From assembly GCF_014385065.1 (NCBI RefSeq), contig NZ_JACRTA010000002.1, positions 372,001 through 436,000 of the forward strand: a stretch of DNA of 64,000 nt, written 5' to 3'. The translations under genes and the position numbers were made by a program. The stretch comes from Lentihominibacter hominis. Lineage in GTDB: Bacteria > Bacillota > Clostridia > Peptostreptococcales > Anaerovoracaceae. This document shows positions 44,554-53,213 of the stretch, piece by piece (position 1 is the first letter of the stretch; each line of letters begins with the position of its first letter). The notes beneath the pieces were generated by a model, which worked only from the letters and a program-made list of their open reading frames with translations, was not told the DNA's origin and made no database searches.

Positions 44554-44715
44554 TTATTTCTGTTCTTCGAATTCGTCTTTTCCCACACCGCATAAAGGGC
44601 ATTCATAATCATCAGGCAGATTTTCAAATTTTGTACCTGCGGTGATTCCGTTATCCGGTTCGCCTACTGATTCGTCGTATACATAACCGCAAACTTTACA
44701 AACATATTTTTTCAT
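44554..44715 (-). CDS. Rubredoxin
   Basis: A 53-residue protein easily missed by length cut-offs. It begins [18 protein letters not shown] and contains [15 protein letters not shown] at the end: the two CxxC pairs bind one iron. [21 protein letters not shown] is the standard rubredoxin core. AGGAGG precedes the ATG on the minus strand. It is downstream of the cupin and Fe-S protein genes and probably in their transcript or redox group. Confidence 0.97.
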   Translation of the reverse strand: MKKYVCKVCGYVYDESVGEPDNGITAGTKFENLPDDYECPLCGVGKDEFEEQK

Positions 44716-44800
44716 AACTTTCCTCCTGTCCGGCTGCAGCTCAAAGCCTTAAGCCCGTACAATCTTATTTTTAAACTATTTTTATTATTTCATAACTTAC

Positions 44801-45133
44801 TTAAAATATAACTACAAGCAGCATTTTAAAGTTTTCTTCGCCTGATACTGCATGAGGATGTCCTGCCGGCATAACTATAGATTCCCCTTCGTGAAGAGAA
44901 TAATCCACATCATCGATCGTAATTTTTCCTACTCCGTCAAGGCATGTTACAAAGGCATCTCCATTTGACTGATGAGTACTTATTTCTTCTTTTTCTGCAA
45001 AAGCAAAGAGGGTCACACTGACGGCATCGTTTTGGGCCAGCGTTTTGCTGACTACTTGGCCTTCCTGATAAGATACGAGATCTTTCAGTGTAAGGACTTC
45101 TGATTTTTTGATGTTTTTCATGATTTCTCTCAT
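44801..45133 (-). CDS. Cupin-domain protein
   Basis: A 110-residue single cupin. The barrel shows EISTHQSNGDAFVTCLDGVGKITIDDVDYSLHEGESIVMPAGHPHAV (about 49-95), with the His ligands H54, H92 and H94 in the usual positions. GGAGA lies 8 bases before ATG 45133; a second ATG at 45121 is possible. A small cupin is often found beside the same Fe-S protein and Crp/Fnr gene in Clostridia. Function unknown, possibly sensing or detoxifying. Confidence 0.85.
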   Translation of the reverse strand: MREIMKNIKKSEVLTLKDLVSYQEGQVVSKTLAQNDAVSVTLFAFAEKEEISTHQSNGDAFVTCLDGVGKITIDDVDYSLHEGESIVMPAGHPHAVSGEENFKMLLVVIF

Positions 45134-45146
45134 GGCGGATTCTCCG

Positions 45147-45848
45147 TTATTCTTTTATTTTACCATCTATGGATATTGTAACGATCTGCCATGGAATAAA
45201 TTTACCACTGGCCTGCAGAGCTTGCTTGGCGGCAAATTCCAGCCCGCCGCAGCATGGGACTTCCATTCGTACTATGGTAACGCTCTTTATATCGTTGTTT
45301 TTTATTATTTCCGTAAGTTTTTCACTATATTCTACAGAATCAAGTTTAGGACATCCTATAAGTGTGATTTTGCCTTTCATGAATTCCTGATGCATATTAG
45401 CATATGCATAGGCGGTACAGTCAGCAGCGATAAGAAGTTTAGCTCCGTCAAAATATGGTGCATTGACAGGAACTAGCTTTATCTGACACGGCCATTGTCC
45501 CAGCTGTGAAACAGAAGGTTCGGCAGGAGAATGGTCTGCGGTTTCATTTTTTGTGTCTAATCTATGTGCTTGACTTCCCGGACATCCGCGGAAGGCATCT
45601 TTGCTTGTTTTTTTTCTTTGATTTTCCAAAACAGCAGCTTCATCATACGGGGCAGCTTCTCTTTCGATAAAAGTGATAGCATTGGTAGGGCATGAAGGCA
45701 GGCAGTCGCCCAGACCGTCACAATAGTCATCTCTCAAAAGTTTTGCTTTTCCGTTTACCATACCGATGGCGCCCTCATGACAGGCCTCTGCACATGCTCC
45801 GCAACCGTTGCACTTTTCTTCATCTATATTAATTATCTTTCTTATCAT
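45147..45848 (-). CDS. 4Fe-4S ferredoxin-domain protein of the hcp neighbourhood type
   Basis: A 233-residue protein from ATG 45848 (GAGGT upstream; a longer frame begins at 45893). Two 4Fe-4S motifs are at the N-terminus: CNGCGACAEACHEGAI (about 13-28) and CDGLGDCLPSCPTNAI (about 43-58). A C-terminal Cys-rich domain ends VEVPCCGGLEFAAKQAL-like (here MEVPCCGG). In my memory this family accompanies hydroxylamine reductase (hcp) and a Crp/Fnr regulator in Clostridia. The perfect palindrome 45910-45923 sits at about -41.5 of its promoter. Confidence 0.85.
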   Translation of the reverse strand: MIRKIINIDEEKCNGCGACAEACHEGAIGMVNGKAKLLRDDYCDGLGDCLPSCPTNAITFIEREAAPYDEAAVLENQRKKTSKDAFRGCPGSQAHRLDTKNETADHSPAEPSVSQLGQWPCQIKLVPVNAPYFDGAKLLIAADCTAYAYANMHQEFMKGKITLIGCPKLDSVEYSEKLTEIIKNNDIKSVTIVRMEVPCCGGLEFAAKQALQASGKFIPWQIVTISIDGKIKE

Positions 45849-45881
45849 AGTCAATACCTCATTTCTTGTTTTTATGATGTG

Positions 45882-45887
45882 AGTATA
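45882..45887 (-). promoter_or_regulatory. -10 box of the Fe-S protein/cupin operon
   Basis: TATACT on the minus strand (45887 down to 45882) gives a start near 45875. No good -35 is seen, as expected for a promoter activated by a Crp/Fnr protein bound at -41.5. Confidence 0.45.
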
Positions 45888-45909
45888 GTACAATAGTTAA
45901 AAGAATTCG

Positions 45910-45923
45910 GTGGTTATAACCAC
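45910..45923. promoter_or_regulatory. Crp/Fnr-type operator palindrome
   Basis: GTGGTTATAACCAC is a perfect 14-bp palindrome between the divergent Fe-S protein and Crp/Fnr genes. Its centre, 45916.5, is about 41.5 bases upstream of the inferred minus-strand start and only about 22 bases before the regulator GTG start, which would allow activation one way and autoregulation the other way. Confidence 0.65.
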
Positions 45924-45938
45924 GGAAAAGAGGCAAAA

Positions 45939-46592
45939 GTGAAAAAAAATAAATTTCCTATTTTCAGAGGGATAAGTGAATCAGAAATGAACGAGATAAC
46001 AGATATTGGATGTATACGGAGGATGGAATATGATAAAGATGCTGTAATATTTCATACAGGAGAAGTGGTAAATGAATTCGGTATAATAACGTCAGGGAGT
46101 ATAAATATTGAGAATATAGATCTGTGGGGAAACAGAAATATACTGAATCATATTCCACAGGGGCAGGTTTTCGCTGAAACCTATGCTATATGCAAAATGC
46201 CTATGATGGTAGATGCAGTGGCAGGAGAAGATTGCAGCGTTCTTTTTCTCAATATGGATAAACTTCTTGATTGGAGTAATCTCGATAAATCGTGGTATCC
46301 GAAATTTCTCCATAATATGCTGTTGATGTCTACAAATAAAAATCTGGGGCTGTCAAATCGGATTTTCTGCACTTCTTCTAAAAATATCAGAAGCCGGGTG
46401 ATGACATATCTTTCTTCTGAGGCTGTCAAGAGCGGCAGTATGGATATTGTTATTCCCTTCAATAGACAGCAGATGGCTGATTATCTTAATCTTGAACGCA
46501 GTGCATTATCAAAAGAACTGGGAAAAATGAGAGATGAAGGGATACTGGAATTCAGAAAAAACAGATTCAGACTTTTTCGCCTTGAAGAATAA
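45939..46592 (+). CDS. Crp/Fnr-family regulator (HcpR-like)
   Basis: A 217-residue regulator with a GTG start at 45939. The cyclic-nucleotide-binding-like beta barrel occupies about 1-120 and has no Fnr cysteine cluster. The C-terminal helix-turn-helix is PFNRQQMADYLNLERSALSKELGKMRDEGILEF (about 170-205). The divergent Fe-S/cupin genes point to an HcpR-like role in the response to nitric oxide or nitrite, or to redox stress. Specific ligand is unknown. Confidence 0.85.
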   Translation: MKKNKFPIFRGISESEMNEITDIGCIRRMEYDKDAVIFHTGEVVNEFGIITSGSINIENIDLWGNRNILNHIPQGQVFAETYAICKMPMMVDAVAGEDCSVLFLNMDKLLDWSNLDKSWYPKFLHNMLLMSTNKNLGLSNRIFCTSSKNIRSRVMTYLSSEAVKSGSMDIVIPFNRQQMADYLNLERSALSKELGKMRDEGILEFRKNRFRLFRLEE

Positions 46593-46630
46593 GCAGGCAA
46601 TGAAAATATAAATAGTAAAAGGAGAATAAT

Positions 46631-47779
46631 ATGAGATACAGAAATTTGGGAAATACAGGGCTTAATGTCAGCGAGATCGGAATGGGATGCGAAGGTTTTG
46701 CAGGAGATGAGTACAGAGAAGCCGGAAGAATTTTTGATGCGGCGGAAGAGCTGGGGATAAATTATTTTGATCTTTATTCATCTGACCCGAAGCTGCGTGA
46801 AAGCGTAGGAAAAGCTATAAAAGGCAGAAGAAAAAAATTCATCATCCAGGGACATATATGCTCTATCTGGAAAAACGGGCAGTATGAGAGATCCAGAGAT
46901 ATAGAAGAAGTAAAATCAAGTTTCATGGAGCTTATGAGGCTTATAGAGACTGACTACCTTGATGTGGGGATGATCCACTATTGTGATTCTATGAAAGATT
47001 GGGACAACATATCAAATGGGCCTGTTATGGATTTTGCCAGGGAGTTAAAGAAAGCCGGAACTATACATCATATAGGTCTCAGCAGCCATAATCCACAGGT
47101 AGCTTTAAAGGCTGTCAGAGAAGGAAATATAGAAGTGCTGATGTTCAGTATAAATCCTTGCTATGATCTTATGCCTGCCGATGAAGACGTGGAGGAGCTG
47201 TGGAATGAAAGAAATTATGAGAAGCCGCTTATAAATATGGATCCACAGAGACAAGAACTTTATGAGACATGTCAGAGACTTGGAGTAGGAATTACTGTGA
47301 TGAAAGCATTTGGAGGCGGTGATTTGCTGGATGAGAAACTTTCCCCGGCAGGCAGGGCTCTTACCGTTAATCAATGTATTCATTATGCTATGACAAGGCC
47401 GGCTGTGTCGACAGTTTTGGCGGGGGCTCGTTCTGCCGGTGAACTGAGGCGAAGTGCATCATATGAGGAGGCCTCAGACGAGGACAAGGATTATGCTTCT
47501 GCTCTGGCATCGTTTCCGAATATAAGCTGGAAGGGCCATTGTATGTACTGCAGTCATTGTGCTCCATGTCCAAAAAAACTTGATGTGGCTTCCATTACTA
47601 AATTTTTAAATCTCACTGTAGCGCAGGGAAGAATTCCTGAGACGGTAAGAGAACATTATGAATTGCTGGGGCATTATGCAGGGGAGTGTATAGAATGCGG
47701 AGCCTGCGAAAAAAGGTGTCCTTTTGAAGTGAATATAATAGAAAATATGAAGAAAGCCAAAAAGATTTTTGGCAGATAA
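46631..47779 (+). CDS. Aldo/keto reductase with two C-terminal 4Fe-4S clusters
   Basis: A 382-residue protein. The aldo/keto-reductase barrel starts MRYRNLGNTGLNVSEIGMGCEG and contains YFDLYSSDP, GMIHYCDSM and GITVMKAFGGGDLL. The C-terminus carries CMYCSHCAPCPKKLDV (about 306-321) and CIECGACEKRCPFEV (about 355-369), as in Fe-S-linked clostridial reductases. GGAG precedes ATG 46631. It follows the Crp/Fnr gene by 38 bases and may share its transcript. Substrate unknown. Confidence 0.9.
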   Translation: MRYRNLGNTGLNVSEIGMGCEGFAGDEYREAGRIFDAAEELGINYFDLYSSDPKLRESVGKAIKGRRKKFIIQGHICSIWKNGQYERSRDIEEVKSSFMELMRLIETDYLDVGMIHYCDSMKDWDNISNGPVMDFARELKKAGTIHHIGLSSHNPQVALKAVREGNIEVLMFSINPCYDLMPADEDVEELWNERNYEKPLINMDPQRQELYETCQRLGVGITVMKAFGGGDLLDEKLSPAGRALTVNQCIHYAMTRPAVSTVLAGARSAGELRRSASYEEASDEDKDYASALASFPNISWKGHCMYCSHCAPCPKKLDVASITKFLNLTVAQGRIPETVREHYELLGHYAGECIECGACEKRCPFEVNIIENMKKAKKIFGR

Positions 47780-47873
47780 AGCAGGAGTCAAGGTGAACTT
47801 GTGTCTTTGTTTTGTCTATAGTATACTTTTAACAGTAAATAATAATTGCTGTATTTGATGAGGGTGTATTGAG

Positions 47874-48161
47874 ATGGCCAGCAGTGAGGATTTTGTTCGG
47901 CATGTATCGGAGCAGTGTTCTAAAGTAGGAAATATTACGTATAGGAAAATGTTCGGAGAATACGGACTGTACTGCGATGGGAAAATATTTGCTTTGGTAT
48001 GTGATAATCAGTTTTTTGTAAAAATCACGAGTTTTGGAAAGTGTTTTAAAGCTGAGCTTAAAACGGCGCCTCCTTATGATGGAGCTAAGTCATATTTTGT
48101 TATGGATGATTTGGATGAGAGAGATTTTTTTGGGTTAATTGAAGAGTTATATTTGCTGTGA
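47874..48161 (+). CDS. TfoX/Sxy N-terminal-domain protein
   Basis: A 95-residue protein. VRHVSEQCSKVGNITYRKMFGEYGLYCDGKIFALVCDNQFFVKIT (about 6-50) and APPYDGAKSYFVMDD match the TfoX N-terminal domain. Competence-related TfoX proteins have a second domain; the short ones in Firmicutes are uncharacterised. ATG 47874 follows GGGTG weakly. It is 35 bases before the SseB-macro gene. Confidence 0.8.
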   Translation: MASSEDFVRHVSEQCSKVGNITYRKMFGEYGLYCDGKIFALVCDNQFFVKITSFGKCFKAELKTAPPYDGAKSYFVMDDLDERDFFGLIEELYLL

Positions 48162-48196
48162 TATAATAAATAAGCATGATTAAAGGAGAAGTTAAG

Positions 48197-49237
48197 ATGA
48201 ATGATAGATATGCTAAAGCTCTTGAGCGGGCTTTATTTAATTGGTATTATACAGGAGATAATGCTCCGTCAGAGCCTGTTTTTAATGCTCTCAGTGAGGG
48301 CAGCAAAAATGGAATGCAGCTTCTTGTTCCCATTGAAATACCTGAAGCTCTTTTACAGCAGCTGATGAATGCCGAAAGCTTGCAGGAGGGGACGACTTTT
48401 TCCATAAATGAAGAGTTGCCGATACGTTTCGGACATATTCCTGTAGATGAAGACGGTCATTATCTTATACCGGTCTTTACAAGTGAAGAGCAGCTTAAAA
48501 TGGGAGAGGAAAGTCCGGCTATGAATCAGCCGATAAATATTTTGATGGAATCATTGGATCAGTGGCCGGATTGCATAGGTCTTGTGGTAAATCCTTATTC
48601 AAATAAAATTCTTATAGATCACAATATCAGGGAAAAAATAATAACTTTTTCACCTAAATCCCATGTGGCTTTCGTGAAGGGAAGTGTTCTTGATCTAAAT
48701 GTATCGGCTGTTGTGAATTCAGCGAATAAAACGCTTCTGGGAGGTAAGGCAGTAGATGAGATATTGCTTGCAGAGGATGAAAATATTCATGAAGCATTCC
48801 TGTGCGGAGGAGGGCTCAACGGTGCGGTGCATGAAGCTGCAGGGCGCGCTCTTTTTGACGAATGCAGATCCTTGGGCGGATGTAACGTGGGAGATGCGAA
48901 GATGACGGGAGCCTACGGATTATCCAATGCAGAATATATAATCCACGCTGTCGGACCTATATATATGGGTGATGAAACTGAAGAAGAGAGCCGCAGACTA
49001 TTGGCATCATGCTATAACAAAGCGCTTGATCTGGCGTCAGAAAAGGGCTGTGACAGCGTGGCTTTTCCATGTATATCTGCAGGAGCGCAGGGATATCCTA
49101 TAGGCAAATCAGCGTTGACTGCACTGATAACAGTAGTAGAATGGTTTGAGGCACATCCTGATGTTGTAATGAATGTGTATCTGTGCAGTTTTACGGAAAA
49201 TGAGTATAAAAACTATCTCAGACTTATTAAAAATTAA
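48197..49237 (+). CDS. SseB-macrodomain fusion protein
   Basis: A 346-residue protein from ATG 48197 (AAGGAGA upstream). Residues 1-155 match the SseB domain (SKNGMQLLVPIEIP ... YLIPVFTSEEQLKMGEE ... DCIGLVVNPYSNKILI). Residues about 165-346 are a macro domain (VKGSVLDLNVSAVVNSANKTLLGG, FLCGGGLNGAVHEAAG, ... IIHAVGPIYMG, FPCISAGAQGYP), which binds or removes ADP-ribose. The domain pairing links a stress-type protein to ADP-ribose chemistry. A second, Zn-type macrodomain gene is at 58596. Confidence 0.85.
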   Translation: MNDRYAKALERALFNWYYTGDNAPSEPVFNALSEGSKNGMQLLVPIEIPEALLQQLMNAESLQEGTTFSINEELPIRFGHIPVDEDGHYLIPVFTSEEQLKMGEESPAMNQPINILMESLDQWPDCIGLVVNPYSNKILIDHNIREKIITFSPKSHVAFVKGSVLDLNVSAVVNSANKTLLGGKAVDEILLAEDENIHEAFLCGGGLNGAVHEAAGRALFDECRSLGGCNVGDAKMTGAYGLSNAEYIIHAVGPIYMGDETEEESRRLLASCYNKALDLASEKGCDSVAFPCISAGAQGYPIGKSALTALITVVEWFEAHPDVVMNVYLCSFTENEYKNYLRLIKN

Positions 49238-49260
49238 GAGTTGAAACGGGTGAGCACCTA

Positions 49261-49295
49261 CCGTATGCAAGGCTGTTGCATACGGTTTTATTTTT
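49261..49295 (+). terminator. Terminator after the SseB-macro gene
   Basis: CCGTATGCAA (49261-49270) pairs perfectly with TTGCATACGG (49276-49285) with a 5-base loop, followed by TTTTATTTTT. Confidence 0.88.
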
Positions 49296-49314
49296 GAGAG
49301 AGAAAGGAGCTTTT

Positions 49315-50637
49315 ATGATTGAACATATATTTGGCGATGATTTCAAGAATATAGTTAATACGCTGGTAAGGTTCAGCCTGCCGCTTATTTTAAGTGGTAT
49401 TTTGCAGCAGCTTTATAATTGGGTGGATGCTTTTATAGTAGGAAATGTAGAAGGAGAGCTGGCACTGGCGGCAGTAGGTGCAACAGGAACAGTTATCAAT
49501 TTTTATATTATGGCCATTACCGGATTTACTCTGGGGTTGGCTATTCTTTTTGGACAAAAATTCGGAAGCGGTGAGCTGGATTATATTCCGAAGGTATTGT
49601 CTACTTTTACAGTAATTCTTGGGGCAAGTTTTATTATATTGTCTCTGCTGGGAGCACTCACTACAGTTCCCTTGCTTGAGCTTCTGCATACTACCGGTGA
49701 TACGATACATATGGCTGCGGATTATTTACAGATCATATTTGCCGGGATCCCTTTTATGGCAGTATATAATGTATATTCTGCAGCTATGAGAGGAACAGGA
49801 GACAGCAAAGCTCCGTTTCTCGCGATCCTCGTATCTTCTATAGTAAATATTGTACTTGATATTATATTTGTTGCTTTATGGGGATGGGGTGTCAGAGGAG
49901 CGGCAGCTGCAACTGTTCTTTCACAAATATCGATGGCTGTGTTCATAATAATTTATGCGTCAAGCAAATATACGTCTCTTCGTTTTTCATTCAGGGAAAA
50001 GTTGGTGGACAAGGGGTGTTTGGTTCAGGGATTTAATTTCGGGCTGCCTCCCATGATACAGTCCAGTATAACAGCTTTTGGAAGTATAATATTGCAGAAT
50101 TTTATGAATGGATTCGGGACTCAGACAGTTGCGGCTATTACTACGGCTTATCGTATAGATACTATGGCGCTTTTGCCTATTATCAATCTCGGTTCCGGAA
50201 TTTCTACTATAGTGGCTCAGAATTACGGGGCGGGGAAAATAAGGCAGACCAGAAAAATTTTTTTTGTGGGAACTGCTTTGATGGTGATAGTTTCAGTTGT
50301 GTTGACAGCACTGATCGTATTGTCCGGAGGTTCTTTGATAAGTCTATTTGGTGCAAGTGAGGCTGCTATAGATATCGGACGGAATTTCTTTTACCGTTTG
50401 GCAAGCTTTTATCTTGTGTTTGGCATAGCTACAGCTATGAGGGGCTATATTGAAGGGCTGGGGGATGTGGTATACTCCAGTGTTGCAGGAATAGTTTCTC
50501 TGGCAGTTCGTATTATATTGTCTTATGGGCTTGTTTCTTTTTTTGGGAATATGGTTATAGCATACGCTGAAGCTTTTGCATGGATACTTCTATTGATAAT
50601 GTATGGAATAAGAGTTTTTGTTAAACATCCGGGCTGA
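49315..50637 (+). CDS. MATE-family efflux transporter
   Basis: A 440-residue protein from ATG 49315 (AAAGGAG upstream); the longer frame from 49276 reads through the terminator. Twelve TM helices are expected. The N-terminal half has GILQQLYNWVDAFIVGNVEGELALAAVGATG and MRGTGDSKAPFLAIL, and the second half repeats a similar pattern (RIDTMALLPIINLGSGISTIVAQNYGAGK). MATE proteins export drugs or metabolites using Na+ or H+. It is monocistronic; the substrate is unknown. Confidence 0.93.
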   Translation: MIEHIFGDDFKNIVNTLVRFSLPLILSGILQQLYNWVDAFIVGNVEGELALAAVGATGTVINFYIMAITGFTLGLAILFGQKFGSGELDYIPKVLSTFTVILGASFIILSLLGALTTVPLLELLHTTGDTIHMAADYLQIIFAGIPFMAVYNVYSAAMRGTGDSKAPFLAILVSSIVNIVLDIIFVALWGWGVRGAAAATVLSQISMAVFIIIYASSKYTSLRFSFREKLVDKGCLVQGFNFGLPPMIQSSITAFGSIILQNFMNGFGTQTVAAITTAYRIDTMALLPIINLGSGISTIVAQNYGAGKIRQTRKIFFVGTALMVIVSVVLTALIVLSGGSLISLFGASEAAIDIGRNFFYRLASFYLVFGIATAMRGYIEGLGDVVYSSVAGIVSLAVRIILSYGLVSFFGNMVIAYAEAFAWILLLIMYGIRVFVKHPG

Positions 50638-50733
50638 TTTATTTTTATTTTTGCTGTTATAATCACCTTATTAAAGATAGTGGGTTTATATATTATGATA
50701 TAAATTCAAAGCAAAAAACAAACTCGGAGGAAA

Positions 50734-50865
50734 ATGAAATGTTTTGTTATCAGTGCTAAGTCTTGCGGAATAGTTTCTCTCAGTAAATCTGATGTCGATG
50801 ATTATGTAAATACCGAAATAACGAAAGCAAATAGAATCCCATCATCTTCATATATCTGGAGATGA
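50734..50865 (+). other. Short ORF / possible hcp start remnant
   Basis: GGAGG (50726-50730) precedes two overlapping starts. ATG 50739, spaced 8 bases from it, gives only MFCYQC then TAA; MFCYQC is the start of hybrid cluster protein (Hcp). ATG 50734 in another frame gives 43 residues ending SSSYIWR. Neither is recognised further. It could be a leader, a remnant or chance. Confidence 0.35.
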
Positions 50866-50869
50866 TGGG
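50838..50869. terminator. Hairpin before the convergent hybrid kinase gene
   Basis: CCCATCATCT (50838-50847) pairs with AGATGATGGG (50860-50869). On the + side it is followed at a distance by T-rich sequence; it may also terminate the minus-strand kinase transcript. Confidence 0.5.
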
Positions 50870-50880
50870 AGATCATGGTT

Positions 50881-53100
50881 TTATTGTTTTTTTATTATAG
50901 TGTTCTCCAGAGTTGCCATTACCTGCTGTATATCTATTGGCTTTGCAATGTGATCGTTCATACCGCTGTCCAGACAACGTTTTATATCCTCTGAAAAAAC
51001 ATCTGCTGTCATGGCGATGATAGGAAGATCAGCATCCGGGCGGAGCAATGATCGGATTGCTCTTGTAGTTTCATAACCATCCATTACCGGCATTCTGACG
51101 TCCATCAGAATGGCGCTGTAGTAATTGAGTTCTGATTCCTCGAACATTTCGAGGCAACGTTTTCCGTTTTCTGCATGATATAGTTTAAGCCCAAAATCAG
51201 TCAGAAGTTCGTATGCTATTTCCCAGTTAAGTTCATTATCTTCGGCTACTAAAATATGTTTCCCTTGAAGGCCGTGTTTTTCTTCCTTTAAAGTGTTGTT
51301 TTCATCGGGCAGATTGTGTTCTTCTCTTTTCGGAACACATGGTTTCAGGTCCAGTGTTATATGAAATTCGGAACCTTGATCAATGTGGCTCTTCACTGTA
51401 ATGGTTCCGCCAAAAGCATCAATAATATTTTTTGTAATTGCCATACCCAGACCTGTACCTTCTGTGCGCATGATATTTTCTTTGTTTTCGCGTGAGAATG
51501 AGTCGAAGATTATTTTTTGGAATTCTTCTGACATTCCTATTCCGTTATCTTGTACTATGACGTGTGTACGTGTATATTCGCTGTTTTCCTCAGGTGTTTC
51601 CTGCCATACAGTCAACCTTACAGTTCCGTTCTTTTTAGTAAATTTAACTGCATTGGACAGTAGATTCAAGAGGACCTGATTAAGGCGTACATTGTCACAG
51701 AAGACCATATCTTCAGTAATATCATGAATAAACAAATCAAATAATTGATTTTTTGCGTTTGCCTGAGGTTTTATTATCTCTGCGGCAGTATTAACTGTTT
51801 CGCGAAGAGAAGTAGGAGTGATATTGAGTGTTAGTTTACCGTTTTCGATTTTTGACATATCCAATATATCATTGATAAGCCCTAAAAGATGTTTTCCTGA
51901 AAGTATTATTTTTTCAAGATAGTTTTTCATATCGTTTTCATTGTCTGTTCGGGATTGGGCAAGTGTAGCAAGGCCCAATATTGCATTAATAGGCGTTCGG
52001 ATGTCGTGGCTCATATTTGAGAGGAATTCACTTTTTGCTTTATTGGCATGATCTGCTTCAGCTTTGGCAGCCTCAGCATCGGCTTTGGCTTTTTCAACGA
52101 TACTCCTCTGATGCTTCTCCGAAAGATAATAAAGTATAAAACTTCCCAAAAGAATGCACAAAATGATAGAACCGGATATCATTACAGCTTTGAGACGCAG
52201 GTCACTGTTGGATTGTATGATACTGTCAGTAGCGCCTTCAGGCATAAGGGTTACCAGATACCATTCTGAATTTGTGAGCGGAGAATAGAAACAGTGATGA
52301 TTTAGTGTACCGTCAGAAAAATACAGAGAAAATTTTTCCCTGTCTGCCATTTTTTGCTTTATATCAGATAACGTTTTGTCACTGTCCATGCCGCTGGCTT
52401 CAGCCAGTTTTGATACCCTGTCCAAATAATTGTTTTCTGTTGCATTATCATCGTTTTTGATGATAAAAGAGCCGTCGTTTCTGATGATGTGAGAAAGACA
52501 TCCATCGCCATTGTCCTGCAGGGACAGTTCCTCATTCAAAAAATCCATGGGACCGCCGGTAACCAATGCTATTCCGTTATTTTCTCCAATGGAAAAATCA
52601 GCAGGTACTCCCTGTAAGAACAATAAATCGCCTGATTGAGTTTCTCCTAGAGCTACTTTATCGATGTCGTTTTTTATCGATGTGCGGAACGGCTGTTCGT
52701 TTATAATGTTGATGGTTTCATCTTTGTCTTGATAAATCGTGAGAAGATTTCCGTCCTCCTGATACATACCTATGAAAGTAAAACCAAATGCGTCAGCTCC
52801 CACTGAAAGATTGTACATGATGGTATCATAATTATCTTCGTTTTGAGCTTCTGATAAAAGTGACTGAGCTTGCGAGATACGCAGATTGATAATAGTGTCA
52901 AAATGATGTTGTATTTCACTGCTGCTCTCCTTCATATGAACCTGATTGATTTTACTTACCGAGTCTTGATTGATTTTTTCAAGATAGTTTCTCAGAATTC
53001 CGAAGACTGCAGTGGCTGCCACAAGGACGAACACCGTCGAGATGATCCAGAATCTCCGCATATTTGATATTGACCTTTTTTGTGGCTTTTTTTTAAACAT
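50881..53100 (-). CDS. Hybrid sensor histidine kinase/response regulator
   Basis: A 739-residue protein from ATG 53100 (GGAGA upstream; a longer frame from 53217 would overlap the HxlR gene). TM helices near 17-35 and 300-325 flank an extracellular sensor domain. Then come a coiled linker (VEKAKADAEAAKAEADHANKAKSEF), HisKA (NMSHDIRTPINAILGLA near 362), HATPase (NLLSNAVKFTKKNG, GTGLGMAITKNIIDAFGG) and a receiver domain (VAEDNELNWEIA, ILMDVRMPVMDGYETTR). There is no DNA-binding output and no obvious partner nearby. Confidence 0.9.
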   Translation of the reverse strand: MFKKKPQKRSISNMRRFWIISTVFVLVAATAVFGILRNYLEKINQDSVSKINQVHMKESSSEIQHHFDTIINLRISQAQSLLSEAQNEDNYDTIMYNLSVGADAFGFTFIGMYQEDGNLLTIYQDKDETINIINEQPFRTSIKNDIDKVALGETQSGDLLFLQGVPADFSIGENNGIALVTGGPMDFLNEELSLQDNGDGCLSHIIRNDGSFIIKNDDNATENNYLDRVSKLAEASGMDSDKTLSDIKQKMADREKFSLYFSDGTLNHHCFYSPLTNSEWYLVTLMPEGATDSIIQSNSDLRLKAVMISGSIILCILLGSFILYYLSEKHQRSIVEKAKADAEAAKAEADHANKAKSEFLSNMSHDIRTPINAILGLATLAQSRTDNENDMKNYLEKIILSGKHLLGLINDILDMSKIENGKLTLNITPTSLRETVNTAAEIIKPQANAKNQLFDLFIHDITEDMVFCDNVRLNQVLLNLLSNAVKFTKKNGTVRLTVWQETPEENSEYTRTHVIVQDNGIGMSEEFQKIIFDSFSRENKENIMRTEGTGLGMAITKNIIDAFGGTITVKSHIDQGSEFHITLDLKPCVPKREEHNLPDENNTLKEEKHGLQGKHILVAEDNELNWEIAYELLTDFGLKLYHAENGKRCLEMFEESELNYYSAILMDVRMPVMDGYETTRAIRSLLRPDADLPIIAMTADVFSEDIKRCLDSGMNDHIAKPIDIQQVMATLENTIIKKQ

Positions 53101-53213
53101 AGAGTTTCTCCAATACGACAAATAAATATAGAATTTTAATTTCAACGGGTTACAGTATAGCATTATTCTTATGGGTACAACAAGGCTTTTATAAAAGCCG
53201 AAGAGACTGAAAA

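Noticed and set aside
49276..49314. A longer N-terminus for the MATE transporter
   Set aside because: It starts inside the upstream terminator; ATG 49315 has AAAGGAG and begins the conserved domain.
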